A stretch of 64,000 nucleotides of DNA from Methylopila sp. 73B. GTDB lineage: Bacteria > Pseudomonadota > Alphaproteobacteria > Rhizobiales > Methylopilaceae. Position numbers and translations under genes: made by a program. The stretch lies in NCBI RefSeq assembly GCF_000526315.1, contig NZ_JAFV01000001.1, positions 3,288,501-3,352,500 of the forward strand. The letters run 5' to 3'. Shown one piece after another: positions 19,244-30,729 of the stretch. Positions within the stretch are counted from its first letter, which is position 1. Each line of letters begins with the position of its first letter. The notes under the pieces were generated by a model. It made no database searches and was not told the origin of the DNA. It saw nothing but the letters and a program-made list of their open reading frames with translations.

Positions 19244-19489
19244 CTACCCGCAGGATGGATCGTCCCGACGGATCAAGACGACGTAACTGAAGCCGATCGC
19301 CGCGAGCCCACATGTGACCCCGATCGCGCCGCTGGCAAGTAAGCCCTCCACAAGTCCGAGCTGATAGTGTTCGGCGACGGCGCTCGAAACTTTGGCGGTC
19401 GCCATGCCCAGCGGAAGGGCCGCGAGCGCCAGCGCAACCCTTACCCGGGTCCTTTTGAAGAAGAAGGGCGTCTTAGGAAGACTTGGCAT
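19244..19489 (-). CDS. Small two-helix membrane protein, unknown function
   Basis: An 81-residue product with a basic N-terminus (KRTRVRV) and two hydrophobic stretches (about 18-33 and 46-72, including IGVTCGLAAIGFSYVVLI), ending in a short charged tail. I do not recognise a family. It sits between ecm and the GlsB-like gene on the minus strand. Base composition is somewhat more AT-rich than the flanking enzymes. It could be a genuine small membrane protein or, less likely, a chance frame. Confidence 0.5.
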   Translation of the reverse strand: MPSLPKTPFFFKRTRVRVALALAALPLGMATAKVSSAVAEHYQLGLVEGLLASGAIGVTCGLAAIGFSYVVLIRRDDPSCG

Positions 19490-19599
19490 GGTCCGTTTTC
19501 CGACGGGCAGATCCGCTGCGAGGGAACGAATTAGACCACGCGCTTCGCCGCCCGACTAGCGTCGGGCGGCTCAAGTTCGAAATGAGGCTAATTTTCGTC

Positions 19600-19863
19600 T
19601 TACGCCCTTCGGAACAGGCCGATGATCAGCAGCAGCACGATCGCGCCGATGGTCGAGCCGATGATCGCGCCGAGGACGCCGCCGCCGGTGGAGACGCCGA
19701 GCTGGCCGAGGAGCCAGGTGCCGATGACGGCGCCGATGATGCCGACGATGATGTTGCCGATGATGCCGAAGCCGTAGCCCCGGACGATCTGGCCGGCGAG
19801 CCAACCCGCGATCGCGCCGATCAGCAGCACGGCGAGAATTCCAAATCCTGCGAACGGTTCCAT
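19600..19863 (-). CDS. GlsB/YeaQ/YmgE family stress-response membrane protein
   Basis: An 87-residue glycine-rich membrane protein with three hydrophobic segments. The sequence GAIAGWLAGQIVRGYGFGIIGNIIVGIIGAVIG is diagnostic of the transglycosylase-associated/GlsB family. These proteins are usually induced by stress or in stationary phase; their role is not known. The ATG at 19863 was chosen because homologues start directly before the first membrane helix; a longer frame upstream has no supporting features. It is divergent from ccr with about 180 bp between. Confidence 0.9.
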   Translation of the reverse strand: MEPFAGFGILAVLLIGAIAGWLAGQIVRGYGFGIIGNIIVGIIGAVIGTWLLGQLGVSTGGGVLGAIIGSTIGAIVLLLIIGLFRRA

Positions 19864-20042
19864 GGCGTCTACGTCCTTCGACTTAAAGGGCGGGACCGTT
19901 CCCGCCGATTGCGTCTTTAGACATGGAGCGCCGTCCGCAAATGACCATATCGCATCGCAACATGAGGCCAACGTCGCATTGCGCGCATCGGACCCGACGT
20001 CATATTGCCGCTCGGACCCGGATACTGACGAAAGCTTTCGCC

Positions 20043-21338
20043 ATGGCCGCAACGACCGAGCGTAAAGACCTCTACGAGTTGGGCGAGATACCTCCGCTGG
20101 GCCATGTGCCGGCGAACATGCACGCCTGGGTCGTCCGCAAGGAGCGGCACGGGCCGCCCGAGAGCGCGATGCAGCTCGAGGTGGTTCCCACCTGGGACAT
20201 CGGCGACGACGAGGTGCTCGTCTACGTCATGGCCGCGGGCGTGAACTATAATCAGGTCTGGGCGTCGCTCGGCGAGCCGATCTCGCCGATCGACGTGCAC
20301 AAGAACCCGATCCACATCGGGGGCTCCGACGCCTCCGGCATCGTGTGGGCCGTCGGGCGCAAGGTGAAGCGCTGGAAGGTGGGCGACGAAGTCATCGTCC
20401 ACTGCAACAGGGACGACGGCGACGACGAAGAGTGCAACGGCGGCGACCCGATGTTCTCGCCCTCGCAGCGCATCTGGGGCTACGAGACGCCGGACGGCTC
20501 GTTCGCGCAGTTCTGCCGGGTGCAGTCGCGCCAGCTCATGCAGCGGCCGAAGCACCTGACATGGGAGGAGGCGTCCTGCTACACGCTGACCCTCGCCACC
20601 GCCTACCGCATGCTGTTCGGCCACCCGCCGCATGGCTTGAAGCCCTCGGACAACGTGCTGGTGTGGGGCGCCTCGGGCGGCCTCGGCGTGTTCGCAGTCC
20701 AGCTGATCGCGGCCTCCGGCGGCAACGCCATCGGCGTGATCTCGGACGAGTCGAAGCGCGACTACGTGATGGGCCTCGGCGCCAAGGGCGTGATTAACCG
20801 TAAGGACTTTGACTGCTGGGGCCAGATGCCCACGGTCAACAGCCCCGAGTACAACACCTGGGTCAAGTCCGCCCGGGCATTCGGCAAGGCGATCTGGGAG
20901 ATCACCGGCAAGGGCGTCGACGTCGACATGGTGTTCGAGCATCCCGGCGAGGCGACCTTCCCCGTCTCCTGCCTCGTGGTGAAGCGCGGCGGCATGGTGG
21001 TGTTCTGCGCCGGCACGTCCGGCTTCAACATCACCTTCGACGCCCGCTACGTCTGGATGCGGCAGAAGCGCATCCAGGGCTCGCACTTCGCCCATCTGAA
21101 GCAGGCGTCCGCCGCGAACAAGTTCGTCATCGACCGCCGCGTCGACCCTTGCATGTCGGAGGTGTTCACCTTCGCCGACATTCCGAAGGCCCACACCAAG
21201 ATGTGGAAGAACCAGCACGCGCCGGGCAACATGGCCGTGCTGGTCAACGCGCCGCGCGCGGGCCTGCGCACGGTCGAGGACGTGGCCGAAGCGGACGCGA
21301 TCCCGGCTGTTTCCGCAGACGCCGCGGCCGCCGCCTGA
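20043..21338 (+). CDS. ccr: Crotonyl-CoA carboxylase/reductase
   Basis: A 431-residue MDR-superfamily NADPH-dependent enzyme that reductively carboxylates crotonyl-CoA to ethylmalonyl-CoA, the key step of the ethylmalonyl-CoA pathway. It starts MAATTERKDLYELGEIPPLG, as Ccr proteins do. Diagnostic stretches are HIGGSDASGIVWAVG, CNRDDGDDEECNGGDPMFSP (the Ccr-type insertion), WGASGGLGVFAVQLI (NADPH site) and IQGSHFAHLKQASAAN. Upstream in-frame ATGs exist but belong to a region without family similarity. Ecm on the other strand supplies the next mutase step. A hairpin follows the stop. Confidence 0.96.
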   Translation: MAATTERKDLYELGEIPPLGHVPANMHAWVVRKERHGPPESAMQLEVVPTWDIGDDEVLVYVMAAGVNYNQVWASLGEPISPIDVHKNPIHIGGSDASGIVWAVGRKVKRWKVGDEVIVHCNRDDGDDEECNGGDPMFSPSQRIWGYETPDGSFAQFCRVQSRQLMQRPKHLTWEEASCYTLTLATAYRMLFGHPPHGLKPSDNVLVWGASGGLGVFAVQLIAASGGNAIGVISDESKRDYVMGLGAKGVINRKDFDCWGQMPTVNSPEYNTWVKSARAFGKAIWEITGKGVDVDMVFEHPGEATFPVSCLVVKRGGMVVFCAGTSGFNITFDARYVWMRQKRIQGSHFAHLKQASAANKFVIDRRVDPCMSEVFTFADIPKAHTKMWKNQHAPGNMAVLVNAPRAGLRTVEDVAEADAIPAVSADAAAAA

Positions 21339-21372
21339 GCGCCTGATCGGCGGACCGATCGACGGTTTTTGA

Positions 21373-21400
21373 AGAGCGCCGGAACCCCCTCCGGCGCTCT
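21373..21400 (+). terminator. Perfect hairpin between ccr and panD
   Basis: An 11-bp stem AGAGCGCCGGA / TCCGGCGCTCT with a six-base ACCCCC loop, starting 34 bases after the ccr stop and ending about 36 bases before panD. There is no T-run after the stem, so it is either an atypical terminator or an mRNA-stabilising hairpin. Confidence 0.55.
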
Positions 21401-21436
21401 CGCCATGTTCCGACCTTCCGAAGGAGAGCGGCCGCC

Positions 21437-21883
21437 ATGCAGCAGTACGTCCGGGCCAAGCTTCATGGCATCCGCGTCACTGGAGCGGACCTGAACTATC
21501 ACGGCTCCATCACCATCGACGCCGAGCTCTGCCGGGAGGCGGGGCTGGAGCCGCTCGAGTTCGTCGAGATCTGGAACAAGATGTCCGGCGCGCGGATCTC
21601 GACCTATGTGATCTACGGCGTCCCCGGCTCGCGCTGCTGCATCCTGAACGGCGCCGCCGCCCGCACCTGTCAGGTGGGCGACGAGGTCATCATCGCCTCC
21701 TCGGAATGGGGCTCGGCCGACGACGTCATCGCCCGCTGCCCGAAGGTGCTGACCTTCAAGCCGGGCAATCAGATCGACGAGCGCATCGTCTACCGCGTGT
21801 TCCGCAACGCCGCGGGCGAACTTGACATGGCGATCGAGACCGACGCCGGCGCGCCGCTCGATGTGCGCGACCTAGTGGGGTGA
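21437..21883 (+). CDS. panD: Aspartate 1-decarboxylase (pyruvoyl-dependent)
   Basis: A 148-residue proenzyme that makes beta-alanine for pantothenate and CoA synthesis. Self-cleavage occurs between Gly23 and Ser24 in NYHGSITID, turning Ser24 into the pyruvoyl group; the Lys9 and Tyr58-type residues ([20 protein letters not shown]) are in place, and NGAAAR marks the substrate site. AAGGAGA precedes the ATG. The C-terminal 30 residues extend beyond the short E. coli-type protein, as in rhizobial homologues. The gene is convergent with the DUF255 gene, and repeat C2 lies between. Confidence 0.94.
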   Translation: MQQYVRAKLHGIRVTGADLNYHGSITIDAELCREAGLEPLEFVEIWNKMSGARISTYVIYGVPGSRCCILNGAAARTCQVGDEVIIASSEWGSADDVIARCPKVLTFKPGNQIDERIVYRVFRNAAGELDMAIETDAGAPLDVRDLVG

Positions 21884-21932
21884 GGAGAGCGTTGACGGGC
21901 GCGAAAATCTCTTCAACCCGATCGATAAGGCG

Positions 21933-22089
21933 CGGGATCCCTCCTCGCGCCGAAGGTGTGGGGAGGGTGGCCCTTTGCACGGCAAAGGGTCGGGTAGGGT
22001 CCTTGGACGTCGAGCTCGTGAGGAAGGTCGGGTCTCATCCGGCGGCCACCCCACCCGGTCGGGGCTTCCCTCTATCGAGGGAGGGATCC
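21933..22089. repeat. Long palindromic intergenic repeat, family C copy 2
   Basis: Same outline as copy 1: GGGATCCCTCCTCGCGCC, GGGGAGGGTGGCC and GGTCGGGTAGGG on the left, then CCACCCCACCCGGTCGGGGC and CTCTATCGAGGGAGGGATCC on the right. It includes a local CCCTTTGC/GCAAAGGG hairpin (about 21971-21988). It fills the gap between convergent panD and the DUF255 gene. Confidence 0.8.
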
Positions 22090-22160
22090 ACGCGTCTCGT
22101 CCTGGACCGGCGGCGCCTCGCGATGTCGATGACGCCAGGCGTGCAGCTCCACGCCGCGCC

Positions 22161-24164
<2,004 letters not shown>

Positions 24165-24209
24165 GAAGGTCCTAGGCGTCGAAGTCCCAAGCATCGGGAA
24201 AGGCGCGGC

Positions 24210-25550
24210 GTGAGTCAGGAACCTAGGACTCTTGCAACGCGCGACACCATCGCGGCCGTCAGCACCGCGCCAGGGCGCGCGGCGATCGCCGTACTGCGCA
24301 TCTCGGGTCCCGCCGCCGGAGCCGTGCTGGACCGCATCGCGGACGGCCGCCCGCAGCCGCGCGTCGCCGCGTTACGCGCACTGCGTCATCCCAAGACCGG
24401 CGAACTGCTCGACCGCGGCCTTGCGCTGTGGTTCCCCGGGCCCGCAAGCGCCACCGGCGAAGACGCCGCGGAGCTGCATCTGCATGGCGGCCGAGCGGTC
24501 GTCGCGGCCGTGCTCGACGCCGTGCTCGCGGTGGACGGCGTGCGGGCGGCGGAGCCCGGCGAGTTCACGCGACGCGCGTTCCTCGCAGGCAAACTGGACC
24601 TCGCGGAGACCGAAGGCTTGGCCGACCTCATCGACGCCGAGACCCAGGCCCAGCGCCGCCAGGCCATCCGCCAGAGCGAAGGCGCGCTGTCCGCCATTGT
24701 CGACGGCTGGCGTGACCGGCTGATCGCGGCCATGGCGCTAGTGGAGGCCGGCATCGACTTCGCCGACGAGGACGACGTGCCGGCCGCGGCCCGAGCGCAG
24801 GCCAGGGAGGAAATCATCCTGCTCGTGCGCGATCTCGACGCGGCGTTGGCCGACACACGCGCCGACCGGCTGCGCGAGGGGTTTCGGATCGCGATCGTGG
24901 GCGCGCCGAACGCCGGTAAGTCGTCGCTGCTGAACGCGCTCGCGCGCCGGGAGGCTGCGATCGTCAGCGACATCCCCGGCACGACGCGGGACGTGGTGGA
25001 GGTGCATCTCGACCTCGAAGGCTACCCCGCGATCATCGCCGACACCGCCGGCCTGCGGGCCACCGACGACGTGGTGGAGCGCGAGGGCGTGCGCCGCGCG
25101 ACCGCCCGGGCGGCGGACGCCGACCTCGTGCTGTGGCTGCGGGAGGCGACATACGAGAAGGAGGCGACTGCGCCGTCGACGGGCGGCGCGCTCTGGACGA
25201 TCGCCAGCAAGGCCGACCTCGCCCCCGCCGCGCCGGCATGGGCGGACCGGGCTATTTCGACCCGCACCGGCGTGGGCCTCGATGATCTGATCGCCGGCTT
25301 GGGTCAGGCGGCTCGGGACGGTCTCGGCGGCGATGAGCACGTAGGGCTTACCCGGGCCCGCCATCGCGACGCGATCCGGGCTGCGGCCGTTGATCTGCGG
25401 TCTGCGCTCGACCGCTGGCAGCAACTCCCGGACGAACTGCTCGCGGAGCGCCTTCGCGGAGCCGCCACCGAGCTGGGCCGCATCGCCGGCCGGGTCGGCG
25501 TCGAAGACGTGCTCGACCGGCTGTTTGCGAGCTTCTGCATCGGGAAGTGA
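24210..25550 (+). CDS. mnmE: tRNA modification GTPase MnmE
   Basis: A 446-residue GTPase starting at a GTG. With MnmG it adds the carboxymethylaminomethyl or related group to U34 of tRNAs. The N-terminal tetrahydrofolate-binding domain is followed by a helical domain with an inserted G domain: G1 GAPNAGKSS (about 231-239), G2/G3 [10 protein letters not shown] and DTAGLR, G4 as SKAD (about 333, where NKxD is classical). The essential C-terminal CIGK is present. It is transcribed towards mnmG; a parS site lies in the gap between them. Confidence 0.97.
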   Translation: MSQEPRTLATRDTIAAVSTAPGRAAIAVLRISGPAAGAVLDRIADGRPQPRVAALRALRHPKTGELLDRGLALWFPGPASATGEDAAELHLHGGRAVVAAVLDAVLAVDGVRAAEPGEFTRRAFLAGKLDLAETEGLADLIDAETQAQRRQAIRQSEGALSAIVDGWRDRLIAAMALVEAGIDFADEDDVPAAARAQAREEIILLVRDLDAALADTRADRLREGFRIAIVGAPNAGKSSLLNALARREAAIVSDIPGTTRDVVEVHLDLEGYPAIIADTAGLRATDDVVEREGVRRATARAADADLVLWLREATYEKEATAPSTGGALWTIASKADLAPAAPAWADRAISTRTGVGLDDLIAGLGQAARDGLGGDEHVGLTRARHRDAIRAAAVDLRSALDRWQQLPDELLAERLRGAATELGRIAGRVGVEDVLDRLFASFCIGK

Positions 25551-25565
25551 GCCGGGCAGCCCGAA

Positions 25566-25581
25566 TGTTTCACGTGAAACA
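25566..25581. promoter_or_regulatory. parS site 1 (ParB-binding centromere site)
   Basis: A perfect 16-bp palindrome, TGTTTCACGTGAAACA, 15 bases after the mnmE stop and 75 bases before the mnmG start. This is the universal chromosomal parS sequence; ParB loads here and spreads along DNA. parA and parB are encoded about 3 kb downstream. Confidence 0.97.
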
Positions 25582-25655
25582 TTGGCGATCGTTGCAGCGG
25601 AGGGCTCGCGGGGCTATGCGTCGGGCGATCAGTCACAGCGGCAGGATCTGAAGAC

Positions 25656-27506
25656 ATGCCGACGTCCTTCGACGTCATCGTGGTGGGCGGCGGTCATGCG
25701 GGCTGCGAAGCGGCGGCGGCGTCCGCCCGCACCGGCGCCGCGACCGCGCTCGTCACGCACAGGGCCGACACGATCGGCGCCATGTCGTGCAATCCGGCGA
25801 TCGGCGGGCTCGGCAAGGGTCATCTGGTCCGCGAGATCGACGCGCTGGACGGGCTGATGGGCCGCGTGGCGGACGCGGGCGGCATCCAGTTTCGAGTGCT
25901 TAACCGGCGCAAGGGGCCGGCCGTCCGCGGGCCGCGCGCGCAGGCTGACCGCAAGCTCTACGCCGCCGCCATGCAAGCCGCGCTCGCCGCGCAGCCCAAT
26001 CTCACGATCATAGAGGCCGAAGTCGACGACCTGATCGTCGCGCAGGACCACGTCGCCGGCGTCGTCACGGGCGATGGACGGCGCATCGCGGCCGGCGCCG
26101 TGGTGCTGACCACGGGCACCTTCCTCCGAGGGCTGATCCACATCGGCGACCGCACGATCCCGGCGGGACGCGTCGGCGAGGCGCCGGCGCTTGGCCTGTC
26201 GAAGCGGCTCGCCGCGACGGGGCTCGCGTTGGGGCGGCTGAAGACCGGCACCCCTCCCCGGCTGGACGGCCGAACCATCGATTTCGCGGCGCTCGAGGAG
26301 CAGCCGGGCGATGCGCCGCCCGAACCGTTCTCGACGCTGACTTCGGCGATCACAACGCCTCAGACGGTGTGCCACGTCACCCGAACGACGCCTGAGACCC
26401 ACGCGATTATCCGCGCCAACATCGCGCGCTCGCCGATGTACTCCGGCCAGATCGAGAGCCGCGGCCCGCGCTACTGCCCCTCGATCGAGGACAAGGTGGT
26501 GCGCTTCGGCGATCGCGAAAGCCACCAGATCTTTCTTGAGCCGGAAGGCCTCGACGACCCGACCGTCTACCCCAACGGCATCTCCACCTCGCTGCCCGAG
26601 GACGTACAGCTTGCGCTCGTCCGATCGATCCCCGGGCTGGAGCGCGTCGAGATCCTGCGGCCGGGCTACGCCATCGAGTACGACCACGTCGACCCGCGCG
26701 AGCTCGATCCGGCGCTGGAGGTGAAACGGCTTCCCGGGCTTTTTCTTGCGGGTCAGATCAACGGCACGACGGGCTACGAAGAGGCGGCGGCGCAGGGTCT
26801 GCTGGCCGGGCTCAACGCGGCGCGGCGTTCCGCCCGGCAGGAGGGCGCCACCTTCGACCGATCCGAGGCCTATCTCGGCGTCATGGTGGACGACCTTGTC
26901 ACCCGCGGCGTGACCGAGCCCTACCGGATGTTCACCTCGCGCGCCGAGTACCGCCTCAGCCTGCGCGCCGACAACGCCGACCTGCGGCTGACCTCCCGAG
27001 GCGAAGCGCTGGGCTGCGTCGGCGCCGCGCGTTCGGCGGCGTTCACCGCCAAGGCCGGCGCGCTCGCCGCCGCTGAGGCGTTGACCCGCGGGCTCGCGAT
27101 CACGCCCACGGAGGCCGCCCGCCAGGGCGTGCACGTGAACCACGACGGCCGCCGCCGGAGCGCCTTTGAGCTGCTGTCGCTTCCGGACGTTGGGCGCGAG
27201 GAGCTGGTGCGGCTGTGGCCGGAAATTGCGTCGATCGAGCCTGCGACCTTCGCCCAGCTCCAGATCGAGGCGTCCTACGCCGTGTACCTCGACCGTCAGG
27301 AGGCGGACATCCGCCGCTTCCGCGCCGAGGAGCACGCGACGATCCCGGGCGACATCGACTACGCCGCCCTCCCCGGCCTGTCGGCGGAGCTGCGCAACAA
27401 GCTCGTGGCGGTCTCTCCGAGAACGCTGGGCCAGGCCGGACGCATCGAGGGCATGACGCCGGCCGCCCTCACGCTAATCGCGGCGCGCGCCCGGCGCGCG
27501 GCGTGA
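25656..27506 (+). CDS. mnmG: tRNA uridine-5-carboxymethylaminomethyl enzyme MnmG
   Basis: A 616-residue FAD-dependent enzyme that acts as a complex with MnmE on wobble uridine. The FAD-binding dinucleotide fold is at the N-terminus ([16 protein letters not shown]), followed by [36 protein letters not shown] and the conserved YCPSIEDK. C-terminal motifs [13 protein letters not shown] and [18 protein letters not shown] are present. The length is normal. It belongs to the mnmE-mnmG-rsmG-parA-parB block of the origin region. Confidence 0.98.
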   Translation: MPTSFDVIVVGGGHAGCEAAAASARTGAATALVTHRADTIGAMSCNPAIGGLGKGHLVREIDALDGLMGRVADAGGIQFRVLNRRKGPAVRGPRAQADRKLYAAAMQAALAAQPNLTIIEAEVDDLIVAQDHVAGVVTGDGRRIAAGAVVLTTGTFLRGLIHIGDRTIPAGRVGEAPALGLSKRLAATGLALGRLKTGTPPRLDGRTIDFAALEEQPGDAPPEPFSTLTSAITTPQTVCHVTRTTPETHAIIRANIARSPMYSGQIESRGPRYCPSIEDKVVRFGDRESHQIFLEPEGLDDPTVYPNGISTSLPEDVQLALVRSIPGLERVEILRPGYAIEYDHVDPRELDPALEVKRLPGLFLAGQINGTTGYEEAAAQGLLAGLNAARRSARQEGATFDRSEAYLGVMVDDLVTRGVTEPYRMFTSRAEYRLSLRADNADLRLTSRGEALGCVGAARSAAFTAKAGALAAAEALTRGLAITPTEAARQGVHVNHDGRRRSAFELLSLPDVGREELVRLWPEIASIEPATFAQLQIEASYAVYLDRQEADIRRFRAEEHATIPGDIDYAALPGLSAELRNKLVAVSPRTLGQAGRIEGMTPAALTLIAARARRAA

Positions 27507-27569
27507 CGATCGCGTGCATGGAGCGCGTCGCCTCGCAGAGCGCCGCCGCCATTCCACCGGAGCCTCGTG

Positions 27570-28232
27570 ATGCCCCCCGTTGATCCCAAGGTTCGCGCCG
27601 CGGACCGGGCGAACGCTCAAGCCCTCGTCGATGTTTCACGTGAAACATGGGCGCGGCTCGGCCAGCTCGTATCAATGCTCGATCGGTGGCAGGGCACGAT
27701 GAACCTGGTCGCTCCGAACACCCTCGCCGAGGTGTGGACGCGGCACGTCGCCGATGGCGCGCAGCTCGTCGCTCTGGCTCCGAAAGACGTCAAGATCTGG
27801 GTCGATCTCGGCTCCGGCGCGGGCTTTCCCGGCCTCGTCGCGGCCGCCTTGCTGACGGGCAAGGCTCAGGTCCATCTCGTCGAAAGCAATCTGAAGAAGG
27901 CGGCGTTCCTGCGCGAAACGGCCCGGGCCATGGGCGTCTCGGTCACGGTTCACGCCGTTCGGGCGGAGGCCGTGGTCGGCTCGGTCGTTCCGCAGGCCGA
28001 CGTCGTCAGCGCCCGCGCGCTGGCTTCGATGAGCGAACTCCTCGCACTGGCGGCGCCCCTGTTGAAAAGCGGGGCGATCGGGCTGTTTCCCAAAGGGGAG
28101 AAGGCCGAGCTTGAATTGACCCAGGCCTTGGAATCCTGGAAAGTTAAGGCATCGTTTCACCCGAGCCGCACCGACCCCGCCGCGCGCATCGTGCGCGTCG
28201 AAAGTCTTCAGGAGCTCCGGTCGAACGCCTAG
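27570..28232 (+). CDS. rsmG: 16S rRNA (guanine527-N7)-methyltransferase RsmG
   Basis: A 220-residue SAM-dependent methyltransferase from the ATG at 27570 (a GTG lies directly before it). The SAM-binding motif is VDLGSGAGFPGLVAAALL, and LVESNLKKAAFLRETAR and SARALASMSELLALA follow as in GidB proteins. A perfect parS site is embedded in codons near residue 21-26 (DVSRETW), so this stretch of protein and DNA are both under selection. The order mnmG-rsmG-parA-parB is classical. Confidence 0.96.
   Translation: MPPVDPKVRAADRANAQALVDVSRETWARLGQLVSMLDRWQGTMNLVAPNTLAEVWTRHVADGAQLVALAPKDVKIWVDLGSGAGFPGLVAAALLTGKAQVHLVESNLKKAAFLRETARAMGVSVTVHAVRAEAVVGSVVPQADVVSARALASMSELLALAAPLLKSGAIGLFPKGEKAELELTQALESWKVKASFHPSRTDPAARIVRVESLQELRSNA
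27632..27647. promoter_or_regulatory. parS site 2, inside rsmG
   Basis: A second perfect TGTTTCACGTGAAACA, within the rsmG reading frame where it encodes part of DVSRETW. It lies 2,066 bp from parS site 1. Intragenic parS sites in this gene block are known in other bacteria. Confidence 0.97.
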
Positions 28233-28264
28233 AGCCACGCGCGTTCGACGCCGGAGCCGCCCAG

Positions 28265-29089
<825 letters not shown>

Positions 29090-29111
29090 CGGGACCTTTG
29101 AAAGGATGAGC

Positions 29112-29984
29112 ATGGCGGACGAGCCCTCCCGGTCGCGCTTGGGGCGCGGCCTCGCGGCGCTGATCGGCGACGTCGCCGACGAAGGCGCGGTGGTCGAGCG
29201 GTCCCGCGGCCAGCGCCGCGCGCCGATCGCCCATCTCCGGCCGAACCCCGCGAACCCGCGCCGTCATTTCAACGAAGCCGACCTCGACGACCTCGCGGCC
29301 TCGGTGCGCGAGAAGGGCGTGCTGCAGCCGATCTTGGTGCGGCGCGCGGCGAGCGGAACGGAGCAGTTCGAGATCATCGCGGGCGAACGGCGCTGGCGCG
29401 CGGCGCAGCGGGCCGGGGTGCATGACGCGCCGATCGTCATCCTCGACGTTACCGAGCGGGAGGCGCTGGAGATCGCGATCGTCGAGAACGTCCAGCGAGC
29501 GGATCTCAACGCCATCGACGAGGCCGTCGGCTACGAGCAACTGATGACGCAGTTCTCCTACCGGCAGGAGGACCTTGCTCGCGTCATCGGCAAGAGCCGC
29601 AGCCACATCGCGAACACGCTGCGGCTGACCAAGCTGCCGGAGAGCGTGAAGACCCATGTGCTGAACGGCTCGCTAACCGCCGGCCACGCCCGCGCCCTGC
29701 TCGCGCTCGATGACCCCTCCTCCGCCGCAGAGAAGGCCGTCGCGAAGGGGCTGTCGGTGCGCGAAGTCGAGGCCATGGCCCGCGCGCCCGAGGTGAAGTC
29801 GGTCGACGGCGCCCGCCGGGCGAAGCCTGAGAAGGACGCCGACGCACGCGCTCTGGAGGAGGCTCTCTCGGAAGCGTTGGGCCTCGCCGTGACGCTGAAG
29901 CCAAAGGGCCAGGGCGGCGAGCTCGTCATCCGCTATGCCGATCTCGAGCAACTCGACATGGTGGCGGCGCGCCTGAAGGGATAA
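29112..29984 (+). CDS. parB: Chromosome partitioning CTPase/DNA-binding protein ParB
   Basis: A 290-residue protein from the ATG at 29112 (MADEPSRSRLGRGLAALIGD), with an in-frame ATG six bases upstream. The N-terminal ParA-binding peptide (SRLGRGLAALIG) is followed by the CTP-binding domain with GERRWRAAQRAG, a helix-turn-helix with IGKSRSHIANTLRL, and a C-terminal dimerisation domain. It binds the two parS sites 2-4 kb upstream. The usual downstream gene holA is here on the opposite strand, after an AT-richer patch. Confidence 0.97.
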   Translation: MADEPSRSRLGRGLAALIGDVADEGAVVERSRGQRRAPIAHLRPNPANPRRHFNEADLDDLAASVREKGVLQPILVRRAASGTEQFEIIAGERRWRAAQRAGVHDAPIVILDVTEREALEIAIVENVQRADLNAIDEAVGYEQLMTQFSYRQEDLARVIGKSRSHIANTLRLTKLPESVKTHVLNGSLTAGHARALLALDDPSSAAEKAVAKGLSVREVEAMARAPEVKSVDGARRAKPEKDADARALEEALSEALGLAVTLKPKGQGGELVIRYADLEQLDMVAARLKG

Positions 29985-29989
29985 ATTTT

Positions 29990-30466
29990 GTGAGGGGGAT
30001 CGCTCCGTTTCTCGCTTTCATGCTGGTCTGCAGCGCAGCGTTCGTGGCGCCGAACGTCGCTTTCGCGTGCGACTGTCCCGGGATGAGCGAGGAGTTTCGC
30101 TCGGATATCTTTAGGAGCGCTACTTACATCGCCCGAGGTCGTGTGATCGACATCCGCAAAACTGATCTTCCAAAGTTCGATGATGGATTTCTTGCAGAGG
30201 ATCCACATCGGATTGTTTTCGAGCCAACCGAAATCCTGAAGGGCGAAACGCGGCGAAGGATCGTTTTCTACACGTCTGGTGGAGAGAACGGCGCCAACTG
30301 CGGGACTTCCGGAAGAATGGAGGGAGCATTTGAGAGGAAGACCACGATAGGGGTCGTTCTTGGTCTAAGCCGGACTCGCGACAAACGCTCTATCCTATGG
30401 TCGGAGTCCTGCGGGCTCATGTATTTTTGGAAGCTGCACAAGGACAGTCTCAACCGTATCGAATGA
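29990..30466 (+). CDS. Secreted NTR/TIMP-like domain protein
   Basis: A 158-residue protein starting at a GTG five bases after the parB stop. A signal peptide ends at AFA (residue 26), so the mature protein would begin Cys-Asp-Cys. Four cysteines (27, 29, 104 and 141) remain, enough for two disulfides. The layout (a Cys-X-Cys N-terminus, YIARGRVIDI, ILKGETRRRIVFYT, a cysteine before the last strand) resembles the netrin/TIMP OB-fold found in bacterial secreted proteins. Function unknown. Codon use is clearly more AT-rich than in the neighbours, suggesting recent acquisition. The family call is by pattern only. Confidence 0.65.
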   Translation: MRGIAPFLAFMLVCSAAFVAPNVAFACDCPGMSEEFRSDIFRSATYIARGRVIDIRKTDLPKFDDGFLAEDPHRIVFEPTEILKGETRRRIVFYTSGGENGANCGTSGRMEGAFERKTTIGVVLGLSRTRDKRSILWSESCGLMYFWKLHKDSLNRIE

Positions 30467-30657
30467 CGCGGCCGGGCGGGCGATCGGTTGCTGAGGCTCC
30501 GCTTCCTTTGGATCGCGATAGGGACCGGTATTCGATCTCGGTGAAGCACGATCCCGATCGTCTGCGAGCATTAAAGACGACCGGGCTTTTCTCGCCTAAT
30601 AGAAGCCCACCAGCGGCCGGCGCGTCTCGGGCATCCAATCACCCCAGCCGCATCTAA
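30463..30657 (+). pseudogene. Remnant of the N-terminus of a GAF-domain signalling protein
   Basis: A 64-codon frame whose ATG overlaps the previous stop by four bases (ATGA). Its middle, HDPDRLRALKTTGLFSPNRS, matches the opening helix of GAF-domain kinases and diguanylate cyclases (usual form: D..RLAALRATGLLDSPPE). After that the frame runs into unrelated sequence and stops, so only the first 40 or so residues survive. It could be a decayed gene or a short peptide in its own right; the first is more likely. Confidence 0.45.
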
Positions 30658-30729
30658 AAACGCCGCCAGTGACTCTCCTATTGAGTCGCGAATTTCTTAG
30701 TCGATCACAACTAAAGCGCGAACGTGCGC

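Noticed and set aside
19873-19898. Possible EcfG-type promoter (GGAAC) upstream of the GlsB-like gene
   Set aside because: The -10 element at 17-bp spacing reads CGAA, not CGTT.
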